Shown: positions 39,009 to 51,688 of the stretch, piece by piece | How the letters are laid out: every line of letters begins with the position of its first letter | How positions within the stretch are numbered: position 1 is the stretch's first letter | Origin: Bolinopsis microptera | Taxonomy: Eukaryota; Ctenophora; Tentaculata; Lobata; Bolinopsidae | Assembly (NCBI RefSeq): GCF_026151205.1 | Contig: NC_087078.1 | Span: 13,065,118-13,129,117, forward strand | Direction of reading: 5' to 3' | DNA length: 64,000 nucleotides | Translations under genes and position numbers: made by a program | Notes under the pieces: generated by a model | The model's input: the letters and a program-made list of their open reading frames with translations, nothing else | Database searches by the model: none | What the model was told of the DNA's origin: nothing

Positions 39009-42000
39009 GATACCTTTGAACGAGGTATGGAGATACACGCCAAGATGACCATGTTTGCGGAGGGTTGCCATGGTCACCTCTCAAAACAACTGTTTGATAA
39101 GTTTGAACTCAGGAAGAACTGCCAGCCCATGACATATGCAATTGGAATCAAGGAGGTAAGTCAGTACCGCTGCTCTTTTATTGTTTTCTTCTAAGTTGAA
39201 GTTTGAATTTGACACCGTGTCATCTCACAAATAGACGACAATCACATATTATAATATATATGGTGACGTGTTACAATATAGTCACGTGTTACAATATAGT
39301 CACGTGTAACAATATAGTCACGTGTAACAATATAGTCACGTGTTACAATATAGTCACGTGTAACAATATTGCAGTTGTGGGAGGTTCCAGAAGAGAACCA
39401 CGAGCCGGGATTAGCAGTACACACGGTGGGCTGGCCCATGGAGCACACAACGTACGGGGGTGGGTGTTAAACTTAGTTTATAAATTAATTCTTGTTAATA
39501 AGTTAATATGAGAAAATACTACAATATAATCAAGGTACGATGTTGGATACCTGAGTTCTATATCTTTCGATAGCAACTCCATCTATGTATCTGCTTAGCT
39601 TCCATCACTGATCCTGGTACTTGAGATTCCAGGTGTGGCTTTAAACAATGTTTTAAGGGCCCAACACTCAGCTCACTCAGTTGATGGTAGAACAGTGGGT
39701 CTTTGTGCGATGTTGTAGCAGGGACTCCACTTCTTGTTTTCTCTTGCTAACCAGATTGCATAGGAACATCTGAGAGCAACCAAAGCCGCCTCTTGGAACA
39801 CTGCTTTCTTTACTCTCTTTGTAACACCAAAGTAGTTTAGTAGGGCTGGTAAGGTATGATGCCAGAAGCCTCTACACCCAACCTCTACCGTAAAAAGCTG
39901 AGCTTTCCACCCACTGCCATGCAGCCCAGGAATAAGCTCTCTGTTGTAACGTGCTTGTTTACGTTCTACTTGGTCACTAAAGTTACTCTCGTCACCAACT
40001 GTCAACTCTACTAATATGACCACCTTTCCTTTATCAGACCAGACTACAATATCGGGACGTTCTGCAGTTCCGTAGATGTGCTGGGGGAACTGTGCTGGGA
40101 GGTTATCTTCGTCCCAGATAATCTGCCAATCTTGGTCTTTCTCAAAAGGGCTCTCTCTTTTCATCTTCGTCTTCGGTTTTTGGTAACAGCTGCTAGATGA
40201 CTTGAAGCCTGTCCAGTCCTGAACTTCAAGTTTAAAATCTTTGTTGTTGAACTTCTCGATTTGATCCAGTAGTGATTTCGCAATGACCCGCAGCACGTTG
40301 TCATGCCTCCAATTGTATCGTTTGTTGTTCAGCGAGAAGTTGCAAGCTACCAAAATGTGCTTAATGTTGCAGTGTCTCCATCCGCAAAGTGGACAGTGTC
40401 CTGTGTCAGCATAGTTCCACAGGCTCATGTTTGCTGGAGTATTTGCAACGTCATGGGTTGCATTGAGGTGGAACTTAAGAAGAGCAGGGCTCATCTTGTA
40501 GTTGTAAATAAGGTTGTTCCAACCTAGGTCTAGCTGCATGGTGTTTTCCCATGTTAAGAATTGTCCTTGAACTCCCTTGTCTACCAGTGTCAACAGGATA
40601 TCCTGCTCTGAGATGTGGGATACCAGTTCTTTCAGTTTTTCCTTTTCACTGGCTACACTCCTCTTGGATCCCAAGCCCATCCTGCCTTGCACTGTTACCC
40701 CTACTAACTCTCTGAAGTAGAGATCTCTTTCTCTAGCACTCAGCTCATTAGTGTAACCCCACCGACTGCTCCCTTCTTGTTTCTTGGCCCTGTGCTCGTA
40801 GACCTCCTTAACTTTAGGATCCTTGCTGTTCTTTAGAGAGTAACCTTTGGACACCTGAAGGAACTTGTATAAGTCCGATAGTCTTTTAAGATTCAATCCA
40901 AAGCAATCCTTATTTCTGTAAAGCACACTGACAGTAATTGTCTTTGTTACACCTAGCCATTTCTTCAGATACTTCGTATATATTGCTTCAAGATCTTTGA
41001 CAAAACTAACCGGGAGATTGTAGATCATCAGGTCCCAGGAGAGCTTGCTGGTTAGGAGGTTGTTGTAAATCCAGCATTTCATCACTCCATTAAGGCCTGA
41101 TCCGTCCACTGCCTGAAACAGTGTAATCAGTTTGTCTTCTATCAGCTTCTTGGTATCTTTGAGGCCCAGATCCACATATATCCAATGGCCAAGAAACTTC
41201 ATCGGTGTATTTCCAATAAACTGGATTTGAGCTCCATCTATGAAAATTTCAGGGTCATAGGACACATACCTTCCATCTATAACCTTCATCCCCAGGGATA
41301 CGCATTTACTCGGCTTGGCTTTCATTTTCCTTGACCAAGTAAGAAATCTTTCCATCACATCTATTAGCTTCTTCATCTTTTCCAGCCTGGGAGACATCAG
41401 AGTTAGGTCGTCAGCAAAAGCACGACTTGACGTGCTGCTAGAACTAAAAGACGGCTTGTAACCCAAGTCGCTTTGATTTATAAGTTAATAAATAAGTTAA
41501 AAGGTTAATAATTTAATAAGTTAACATTAATTAATAAGTTAATATTACTGAATATATACTAGTCAATAAGTTAATTTTGGTTAATAAGCTACCAAATTGG
41601 CGGGCTTAGAAGTTTATTTTATATTCACTATTCAGTCTAATAATTTAGTCTAAAATAACTTATATAGGGGTTCCGTTCAGGCCCTTGACACTTTGTTTCT
41701 GTCTGGTTCTAATATACCGTTACAATAATGACTTTAATATGATATTAAGCTCGATCAGTAAGTAATGTGCTAACCTCTCACTTCTCTGTCAGGAAGTTTT
41801 CTCTACCATATTAACGATGGTCCTCTGGTGGCTTGTGGTTTTGTCACCGCACTTGATTACAAGAACACCTACTTGTCCCCTTTTAAAGAAATGCAGGTAT
41901 GCTGATCACGTGACATGTTCGGAATTGCTGCATATTATGGTTTTCTAATATTAATTTCCATTATTTTGTCGAGCCCTGTGACTCCCTATTACGCTATTGC

Positions 42001-45000
42001 TTCCCCGGTGTCACATTTAAATTAGTGACAAATTCAAATTATATTGTGACAGGTATTGTATATTGATTTAATGTTACCTGAGGCGCGAAATGGAAAAGTT
42101 GAACTCGAAATCAACCACTCAGCCTTGGGTATATTTTATATTATACTGCTCATATTAAAATAAATATATATTATAAGGTGCTCAATAAAGATTTTCGGTA
42201 ATATCCAACTATTGACATTAAAGTAGCTGTCAGAGAGCTGCTTGAGTGGTAATTGAAAGCGGCGCTTTACCAGTTAGATGATTTCCATCGGGGAAGTTGC
42301 CACTTCATGGTTGTATCATATCATAATATATAACGCTAACTCTTCGATAGCTTGATAGACATTCAAAACGCTCATCAGTCCTTATTTGATGTGATAAAAA
42401 CTGACTGCCAAAGAAATAGAAAACTACTAGCTTCATCCCTGTTACCACGGGCTTTCTATATTATGAAGATAAGGCTATATAAAGTACAATAAATAACCAA
42501 AAACTGTCCAATTTCCGCCAGACTGTCACAAAACGAAAATAGCAAAATTAGGGTTAACATCTTAAATTTGAATTTTCAGAGGTGGAAGACGCACCCTAAG
42601 ATAGCTGCACATCTTGATGGTGGTGAGAGGATTATGTACGGGGCGCGGGCTCTCAATGAAGGAGGATACCAGTCTCTTCCAGAAATAGTGTTCCCAGGTT
42701 ACTAGAATTATAGTATTTACACTTTACGGGTTATTACAAATATTATTTACACTTTACCAAATGTTAGAGCATGTGTTCCGCCTTCACAATTATCAATTAC
42801 CGATTACCTAACGATTATATGCCAATAACCGATTACAATTACAATTCCCCCAACGACCCTGTGTTCAGGTGGACTGATGATGGGCTGCAGTCCTGGGTTT
42901 TTAAACGTTCCCAAGATAAAAGGGACTCACACGGCCATGAGATCCGGCATTATCGCTGCTGATGCCACCTTCGACAGTATAGTGAACGGTCACCTCTCCA
43001 TGGAGAAAGGTATTGTTTATTGCGCGAGTAACGCATCCGGTCGAAAGTAGAAGTCTGAATTTTTCCCTTTTGACACATTCAATACTGAGTGTCATTTCAT
43101 TTCATTAATCAAAGGACCTGCCTGTCACGTATATTTGCTTTATCACGTCACTACAAACCACCTGTCAACCACGAAATTAAATGGAATTCTTGATGGATAC
43201 CTCGAATCAATTAATAAAAATCAATTTTCAAGTCCTCTTGAAGTGGAAGTAAAAACAAAAATGTGTATTACACGGAACAATCTCCGTTATTAACTTCTTG
43301 CTTCTATCAAAGGTTAAACACTATAATAAGTATAGAAGTCTACTGTCCCCTTCTATTAAATTGTTCTTAATTAACTCCTGACGTCTGTCAAAGTTTAACT
43401 ACTATAAAAGCCTTCTCTCCTACTTCTATTAAATTATTGTTAATTAACTCTCTCTACCAAAGTTTAACTACCATAAAAAGTGGACCCTCTCACATCAAAG
43501 TTTAAACCCCCACTTTTATTCAGGTGAGGTTTTAGAAACTTACAAAGAAGCGCTAATGAACAGCCACGTGTGGGAGGAGCTGTACGCTTGCCGGAATGTA
43601 AGACCTTCTTTCTGTACAAAGGCTGGTCTATGGGGAGGTGTGTAGATTGAATACTTTTAAACTTTAAAGCAACTTCAACTGAATATAAACTGAATAGAAC
43701 CCGGAACACCATTAATTGAATCTCAAAAAGCATAATATGATACAGAATGTTTATGTACATTGCATTAATTGCATAATGCATATGTTGCATAATAATTATC
43801 AATTAAAATCAATTAATTACCGCCAGGAATGTTGTACACGGGATTGTTCTACGTGGTACTTGGAGGAAAAGAGCCCTGGACTCTGAAACATCACGGAGCT
43901 GACAGTGACTCTCTACTCCCTGCTGAACAGAGCAAAGTCATTGAATACCCTAAACCAGGTTAGAAGTTTTATTAGAATGAACAGGATACCCTAAACCAGG
44001 TTAGGAGTTTTATTAGAATGAACAGGATACCCTAAACCAGGTTAGGAGTTTTGTTAGAATGAACAGGATACCCTAAACCAGGTTAGGAGTTTTATTAGAA
44101 TGAACAGGATACCCTAAACCAGGTTAGGAGTTTTGTTAGAATGAACAGGATACCCTAAACCAGGTTAGGAGTTTTATTAGAATGAACAGGATACCCTAAA
44201 CCAGGTTAGGAGTTTTATTAGAATGAACAGGTCATGGATACTGGAGAGAATGAAATGCTCACTATCAGGAGAACCGGCATTGATATAAAGGGGTGGAACC
44301 GGAGTTCAACTGTATATCTTCCAGAACGGAACTATGTAGATATAACTTGGGGCTCAAAACCTGATTATCAACTATCTTGGCCTGCTACCTTGAAGTTAGC
44401 TCTAGTTTATAATCTAAATTTCCCAGATAACAAGCTGACGTTTGATCTGCTGTCCTCGGTGGCACTGTCCGGTACTAACCACGAGGGTGACCAGCCCGCT
44501 CATCTCACTCTCAAAGATGACTCTGTTCCTGTGGAAAGGAACTTGGGTCTGTTTGACGGACCCGAACAAAGGTTTGTACTTTCTTCGAAATAAAATGAGA
44601 ATTGCGAGCTTTTAGGATACTTGTAGTGTAAAAGCAACAAATAGTGGAAAAGAATAATCAGCTGAGAATATCTAGAAGCTTTGTACAGAAATTGTAGGCT
44701 AATAGATAGACATAATGAGACAGCTCCAGACAGTTCTTACTGGAATCCCCCCCCCCGCCCCTACAAGAAGTAAAATAAAAGTGCCATGGAAAAATCTCCG
44801 TTATTTTCTAGAATTTTTGTACAGAAATAGACATTCAATTTCCGACAGTTGGAAACTATACGAAGCCAGCAAATTCTAGTACAAAGGATTCTAGAAAATG
44901 TGAAATATGATGATGAAGGATTAGCACTTTCATGTGTGGTGTTTTTTAATCCTGTGTTATCCTCTCAATACTGAAAACACTCGATTATAACCCATGGTTT

Positions 45001-47006
45001 AAGGTTTACGTTTCAGAACTGTTTTCAAAAGTTATTATCTTGTTTAATTTGTGTTTTGATGTTGACACGGTCACCACTCACCACAGAGCACGTGCATATC
45101 AATAAACAATAAATATGATTTTCGCATCATATTCAAAATTTCGCGGTCATGTAATATCAGATCAAATTCAGCCGCTTTGTTTCAAGAAATGTACTGTTTG
45201 AAGAAATGTATTGGTTGTGCCTTGTACTAGATGTGTACACTTTACAGCCTAGTATTAAAAGTTTACACGACAGTATATTGCGTAGTGACTAGTGTTTGTT
45301 TGTTTGTTTGTGGACCAGCTTTTGGTACACTGTTTAATGTAACTACATAAAATGCTGAAGAGTAATAGTCTTCATATCCATCTTGAAAGAAGCCCGCTAT
45401 TTGTTTGAAATTAGATTATACGGCTGTTCCGCTGATCACACAAATACGGCATATCCCATATCCCTTCAAGATGCTACAAGTTTAAGTCTAAGGAAGTAGA
45501 TACTTTAAAAATATGTGGATAAATTGTTCTTCGACACAAATGTGCACAATATGCGTAAATCAGTGGAATTTTTATGTTCGTATCCTTGTTCGTATCAGTG
45601 TGAGGGTTTGATTTTTGTGAATTCATGTAGACACGACACTTTCCTTGTGGCCATCATCAGCATTTCTAGATCCTTCTCAGATGGTATAATTAGATGGTAT
45701 AATTGTGCAAACTTGTATAACCACACAGTGTAATTTGCAGTGTGTAGTATTCGCTGCGTATCGGGAGCTAACATTGAACACCTGGCCTCAATGTATGGGT
45801 TCTGTCTCCCCACTGAATCCTCAGTGGTACCCTCGAATATAGTTCAATAAACGCACATACATTATACATAGCGTAATTATGGTATTCTGTTAGATCGCTA
45901 TATTTTATGCTATTGTATAGTTCTCTTCTAAGCACTTGTAGTTACTTAGGTGACTTATTATATTGGTTTAACAGGAGGGATTTGTTATTATTATGTTTCC
46001 TAAAATGTTAAAGCTATGAAAGGTAAATATATAGTTCTATTGTTGTGATATAGTTTCATCTCATATGACATATTGGGTCGATGCCAATTTAGTTTGTGTA
46101 CCGTAGGTTGATGTGGTTACGAGTAATGAGGTGTCGTGTTACTATGGTTACTCAGTATACCACTCTATAGTTCTCTTTATCCTGTAGTGTACTGTGCCAA
46201 GGTACACACTACACAGTGTGTACTGTGTACCTTGGCGGGTACTGGGTTCCACGCTAGTTGCACCTGTCAATTATTGACGTTGGATTGATTAGATGCTGCT
46301 TAGATCTTGCTTACAACTCTCGAACGTTCTAGATTTACACTTCAAGAAACGCCCAGGATATTCATTTGTCAAATCATAGCATTTATGGTCGTCAACAGAA
46401 GTTCTAGAAAGATGTTCTCTGCTCTAGAAATTTCCAGGATATTCATTTGTCATAATACATATTGTCAACAACAGAAGCAAATTTATTATGTGCAATTAGC
46501 TTTTGTTTGAGTCTTGCTGTTATTGAGAGCCCCTAAGATTACGTCCAACCACCTTATCAGGTCATGTATATTGTATACTGCACTGTATAGTGTATACTGC
46601 ACTGTATAGTGTATACATGTCCTGACCCGAATTGTACACCTGTACTTGTCATACTGGGCACCAATCACCATTTGTCAGTCTCGTATTTCCTGCCCCTAGA
46701 ACCCTGGTAGATCATATCAGATGACTAATAACATCCAATTTAACCCCCGGGGCCCCCTCTCTTAATAACAACAGAGTAATTCGATGGTTAATGGTTATCC
46801 CCCGTTCAATATGTTTCCTTGCGTTCAGGTTCTGTCCAGCGGGAGTGTACGAATACGTGCCAGAAGATGTTGGTGACGGATACAGATTACAGATAAACGC
46901 AAGTAACTGCGTGCATTGCAAGACATGTGACATCAAGTGTCCCTCCCAGAATATCAACTGGGTGGTGCCTGAAGGTGGAGGTGGTCCTGGTTACAACGGA
47001 ATGTGA
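39009..47006 (+). CDS. ETFDH: Electron transfer flavoprotein:ubiquinone oxidoreductase, C-terminal part
   Basis: This inner-mitochondrial-membrane enzyme passes electrons from ETF to ubiquinone. Nine exons recognised: 39009-39155, 39375-39459, 41793-41896, 42580-42697, 42869-43009, 43524-43637, 43827-43958, 44427-44571, 46829-47006; all GT-AG and in phase, giving 387 residues that correspond to about residue 230 to the end of the 617-residue human protein. Key peptides: [81 protein letters not shown] and the iron-sulfur ligands FCPAG plus CVHCKTC, ending [10 protein letters not shown]. Unlike human (KDPSQN), this copy has KCPSQN. No indels are seen in these exons. The N-terminal FAD domain and transit peptide are not in the upstream 25 kb that I can read; a very long intron, misassembly or a truncated copy are all possible. 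Confidence 0.95.
39262..39370 (+). repeat. 18-bp tandem repeat with CACGTG in each unit
   Basis: Six copies of an 18-bp unit (GTCACGTGTTACAATATA, or with GTAAC) run directly up to the acceptor of ETFDH exon 39375. Each carries the E-box palindrome CACGTG. Confidence 0.9.
39520..41466 (-). mobile_element. 5'-truncated LINE with restriction-like endonuclease (R2/NeSL group)
   Basis: A single open frame of 597 codons on the minus strand begins just before the RT catalytic box ([11 protein letters not shown]). It continues through the RT thumb, a Cys/His cluster ([18 protein letters not shown]) and a C-terminal PD-(D/E)XK-like endonuclease ([20 protein letters not shown], then LTVGDES). That order is characteristic of R2, R4 and NeSL-type LINEs. 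Fingers and palm before FADD are missing. Both flanks are rich in TTAATAAGTTAATA repeats. It lies antisense inside the ETFDH intron between 39459 and 41793. The uninterrupted frame suggests a young insertion. Confidence 0.85.
43944..44230 (+). repeat. 41-bp minisatellite derived from an ETFDH exon-intron junction
   Basis: The last bases of exon 43827-43958 and the first bases of its intron (ATACCCTAAACCAGGTTAGG) are the founder of a 41-bp unit. It repeats six further times at exact 41-bp spacing, with a final AGAATGAACAGG at 44230. Every unit re-creates the CCAG/GTTAGG donor context. Confidence 0.95.
44572..46828. other. Last ETFDH intron
   Basis: 2.26 kb, AT-rich. It contains a 41-nt near-perfect palindrome at 46196-46236 and a small tandem duplication of GTATACTGCACTGTATAGT near 46567-46612. 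No coding or mobile-element signature is recognised. Confidence 0.6.
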
Positions 47007-48325
47007 ATCTCTGATTTAAAAACATTTTCACGCTCCGTCTCCCCGCCCCATTTTAAAACTCTGATTTATAGGCTGCACAAATCACATACTGTATAGTATG
47101 CACGCCGATTTTTGGGGCCTGACAAGATAAGATAGGGCGTCCTGTTATCAGTATCTAGAAAGGAAATTTGACCCCGTTTCCTTGATATTCCATTAGATCA
47201 AAGCACGCTGCACTGTGCACATTATAGTTTTGTATATATTGTGTTTTACAATATGCAAGTGCTGATAAGGAAAGAACTTAGGTTCTATAGCTTTTGGTGA
47301 CCCTCCCATTTCAATACTAGTGTCCAGTGATATTGGGTGCTAGATTGTCGAATTAGGAATGTTCTTAGGTACTCTTAATATTTTTGTCTTTTGCTATAGT
47401 TTATAATTTCCTGTTGAGCTGTGTATAGTACTGTACTTGTACGCTGTCTGAACAATGCAGAGTACCATATCCCAGGAATATCGAAGCCTCTTTTGTTTAA
47501 TTTTTATTAACTTATTGTGACCCTTCCTAAAGATAAATTAAACTAAAATAAATGTTAAAGTTCAGTTGTGTGTTTGCGAGTTCTGCTCGATCCAGTTTTA
47601 TGGAGATCTTTTGAGATGTTATATTGCAGTATGTGTTTTTGATAATTATGATTTCCATGTTAGTTAATAAAATAGCCGGTTTTATTTATTTCGGTTGGAT
47701 TTGTGCCAATTTATATTTATCATGCTAGGTAATTTGAGCATAACAATCGAATTATACATCCGATTATGTTAAAAAGAAATTAAAGCCAAACACCACGCCG
47801 TGAAATATCGGCCCATCAAGCTTATCTTAACTCGAGAAACTTATTATTATCAGTCATAATTATCATTATCAGTCATAAAATTATCATTATCAGTTACATC
47901 GTAATCAGAACTTAAAAGGTATCATGTAATGAGAAGTGAGCTGATTATTTAGTAGAGACTAGATGTGACAGCTCCAACTATTATAATAACACGGGACCTA
48001 ATGATAATGATATGCAACAAGTCTCAGCCAAGCACCTCCTCTCCTCTCTCCTCTGGGAGCTCTCTCTTAATTATAATATTACAACTTACACTCATCACGT
48101 AGTCGGTGCTTTCTCGCTTCCTTTCTGCACGTATTGCCATCACCAAGTTGAGTCTCTCTTCCAATCCCTCTACTCTATATCGTATATTTTTTTGATTTAA
48201 GCTATTTTTTGTAGTTTGATATGGTTTGTTTTTTAATAAAGTAAAGTTGTTTGTCTGATTTGTTAAATAATTGTAGTGGAGATGGTTTTTGTTTTTGTTT
48301 GATTTGTTAAATAATTGTAGTGGAG
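47007..48325. other. ETFDH 3' flank and carrier 5' flank
   Basis: AATAAA-type sequences occur near 47545 and 47666 and may serve ETFDH. A 34-bp direct duplication (GATTTGTTAAATAATTGTAG plus TGGAGATG) at about 48257-48285 and 48300-48328 covers the start codon of the carrier gene. Confidence 0.55.
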
Positions 48326-51300
48326 ATGACGGCTAGCAAGAAGCAGCAGCGCTGGTATTTGGGTGGGATGGGGGCTTGTATGGCTGTCCTCTTCACTCAC
48401 CCGCTAGATACTATTAAAGTCCACCTCCAGACTCAACAAGGTATGTTACTCATTTATATTACTGGTATACCCAATTTATTTTATTTTTTCGGTTATTTTA
48501 CCTTTTTTCCAAGTCAAAATCCAGGAGACTAAAAATATCTATTGTAATACTTTGAAACTTGTTTAATTAATGAAATGATCTTATTGACCATGGGAAAATG
48601 GTAAATATGGAGATTATTATGGAGATGGTCACTTTATATCCCCAATATTGGTTCCATTGGTGATGTCCCAATTGTATGTCACAGTAAATTTAACGGCACG
48701 GTTAAACTCTAAGTTTGTTGCAGTTTTGCTAATTGCTCCGTAAAAAAACCTTATTCAAGTTAAATGTACTTTTTAACGTGCTCGATTTTACGATTATTCA
48801 TAACCGTGACGTCCGCCTACTTGACCGAATCATTTGAAATGGTCAGCAATCGTGGTCGTTGTATAGCAGTTGTATCTCGGTTACAAAAACTTGAATCAGA
48901 TGTTTAACATACTATACCTGTCTCGACATTAATTGACAGACATGACGCACATCAACTTAACCGACGTATTCGACATGGTTATTCATGACAACTTCGATTG
49001 TCTGTCAAGTCTATGTGAGTTTGTATCGGTGCAAAAACTTAAATATGCTTTTAAAAGTACCAAATTGTACGATTATATATAGTCAAGTTGGAGTAACTCG
49101 TGTAATTTCACTGCAGAACAGTGTCACTATCAACCATGAAGCCAATTTAAGTTTTAACCGATAAAGTACTATCGAAATAACAGTAAATTAAAATATATGT
49201 ATATATATGCACTAACAAATTAAATAATAACTAACAAATCTACAGATAATAATAACTCCAGGAAAAGATCCAGTACACAGGGTGCTTGTGAAAACTCTGA
49301 AAACTAACGGGATTATGGGGATATACAGTGGTCTTTCAGCGTCAGTCCTAAGACAGGTATTAATTGTTCCTCACTGCAGCTGCTTTTTAATTTTATTATT
49401 TCAGAGCTTTTAATCTAGAAGTGAAAGAGATTCTCCATATTATGGTGCTAGGGTGTGCCGTGTGGACTAGCTACAGTATACACCTCTTTAAAATGTATTT
49501 ATTTGTAGATGTGAAAATATTTTATTTATAGATTATGTATTTTATTTGGGATGATACTAATACGTTAATCTACAAATCCACAATATTGTGTATAAACCAT
49601 GATATGTAATAATTACCGCCGCCAGGCTACTTACACCTCCGTGAGATTTGGAGCGTATGAAGTAGCACGTGCTCGACTAACCCCGCCGACGGTACACCCT
49701 TTACCCTTCACTACTAAGGCAAGTTTATTCAGATGACATTTTGGGTATTTTTACTGTGTTAATTTTTTGAAAAAACAGGATATAATTTTTGAGAACTTTT
49801 GATCCTTGTACTGTGAATTGATCTTTAAGTTTTCCTGTAAAGTTTTTTTGACGGCCCCAACGTTAATGTGGCTCTTGCTATGTGTTGGTTCAGCGAATTA
49901 ATTATTATGTAATCAAGTTTATTTTTCTCTTTTAGTTAGTTGTCATCCGGCCAAACATTAAGCAATTTATTGCAGTTCCATTTATCAATTAGTATATCAA
50001 AATATGTCATTGTAATTTTGCATGGCTGAAATGTAACGCTTGATTTATATATATAATAATTAATTGAATTTTCAAATAAAAAAAAAAGTAAAGAAAATCT
50101 CGAATTCCCCAAATATCAAATATGTTGCAATCATCCTCAGCCTAGCCTCCATCCACCGAACCATAATATGAATATTCCTAATAGAAATAGTAATGGGATC
50201 GTCAAATTATTCGCTGCAATTTAATCAACTAACTCCACGGAAACGAACTTTAAAATTAATAAGGATTTATATAATGTTATATTTATTATATTAAATTAAT
50301 ATTGTATTAATTTCAGGTTATGCTGGCTGCTGGGGAGGAGCTATAGGAATTCTTGCGGGTAAGAGTCTCCTATTTAAATTATAGTTATTTTAGGGGGGGG
50401 GGTGAAGAGGGGGGGGGGGGAGTGTCGGGGGGGGGGGGAGAATGGGGGGGGGGGGGGGGGGGGGGGGGGGGGAGGGGGGGGGTGGGGGGTTGGGGGGGGA
50501 GTGGGGCTGATTTTGATAGAACAATTTTTGTACCACCCCTCCATTCTGTCTCCATTCCATTCAAAGCTCTGTGTTGGCTAATTGTAAATCTCATTTTTAA
50601 CTTAATGTTGGAGTAAAGAAGCGTGTCGCATGTGGTTTCTTTCCTTCCATCCTTACTAAATAGTCTTAGCTTAGTTTAGATTGCTTAATATTGTTTCTCC
50701 TTCAAATTTCCATTGCCATTCACACAGTGAGATTATTTTATTTAATTACGGGTTTGATTTGTGGTATGGTACCTAGTTTGAAGCATGTAAGATTTTGAGG
50801 CACGCATGGATGTGAAAAAGTCTTGTAACATTAGGCTATTTACTCTTGGGCTATTTCTCATGATTTTGAAATTACAATTAATCTTTCTGTTTTGTATTGA
50901 CTCTGATTCCAACGCAATTACGTCAATGTTGACCTGTGTTTTAAAATATTCCCCTTTATCTTTATTTTTGGATGGATTCTACGTGATTTTACAAATGAAT
51001 TTATAGGTTTTAAATTTTCATGTGGGTGGATTTATGAGCTTTGGTATGGGTGGGCAACTGGTGTTATGGGGATAGAAAGTTTACAAAATATCGGAGAATC
51101 ACTTTCTAAAAACATTTTAAGATACTCTATTCGTAAAATGATTCATATTAACGCCAAATTGATCATGTCCTATTACGCCTTTTCTAACCGGAACACGAAT
51201 TGCCGATGAATAAACCCCCAAACGGCTGAATTGAATTTTTATGTGAGTTCGTAAATCAATGACATGATGCCCATTGCACAACCCTCCAGTCTCCAATTAA

Positions 51301-51688
51301 ATAATCACCCTCGTTTTTAAGTGCATACATTAACAAATCTCTTATATTCGCATTATAAAGTTATTATTGTGTATAGATTTATTTGTATTTATGATAAATG
51401 AAAGCCCAGCCACACTATTGCTTCAAATCTTACTCTTTTGTTTATTATAAATATCCGAAGCTGAGGCCATATCTGGGAGCTAATACTTTCGTTTTTTAGC
51501 GATTTTTTGTGAAAAGCATGTTTAAATAACAAAAAAAATTAGCACTTATTACTGCTGCACTTTGGTAAAGAACTTATAAAGTGTTCGAAAACCTAAAGTT
51601 AACAATCTGACCACTAATCGAGACTTGTTGTTCCACCAGGTAAACCCAGCGAGATGTGGTAAACGTGAGGAATGCAGAATGACAAGAG
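48326..51688 (+). CDS. SLC25A10: Mitochondrial dicarboxylate-type carrier, N-terminal half
   Basis: Exons 48326-48440, 49262-49356, 49626-49718, 50327-50358 and 51640-51688. The start MTASKKQQRWYLGGMGACMA leads into carrier signature one, HPLDTIKVHLQTQQ (PxDxxK). KTLKTNGIMGIYSGLSASVL and ATYTSVRFGAYEVARARL follow. Exon 50327-50358 (VMLAAG, then GILAG) needs one more G to stay in frame. Exon 51640-51688 reads as the second signature, NPSEMVNVRMQND, with two single-base indels. The third intron uses a GC donor (AAG/GCAAGT). The remaining half (about 160 residues) was not found downstream before 64 kb. SLC25A10 exchanges dicarboxylates for phosphate or sulfur anions across the inner mitochondrial membrane. 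Damage in two exons leaves open whether this locus is intact. Confidence 0.85.
50391..50510. repeat. Long G-rich tract 1
   Basis: About 110 bp almost entirely G, with scattered A and T, inside a carrier intron. Apparent Gly- or Pro-rich frames across it are artefacts. Confidence 0.9.

Noticed and set aside
39203-39511. Apparent 102-residue frame with CYNIVT repeats and its antisense partner
   Set aside because: Translation of the 18-bp CACGTG repeat; only 39375-39459 inside it is real ETFDH exon, in another frame.
44234-44426. Extending ETFDH exon leftward to an ATG at 44234
   Set aside because: The homologous protein begins at the CCCAG acceptor (44426); the upstream extension has no match and lies in the minisatellite-bearing intron.
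45515-45860. Possible SINE or small gene around 45.5-45.9 kb
   Set aside because: Mixed composition only; no promoter boxes, tail or target duplication could be shown.
50353-50616. Gly-rich plus and Pro-rich minus frames at 50.4 kb, and the same at 53.1-53.4 kb
   Set aside because: Products of near-pure G tracts in an intron and in repeat DNA.
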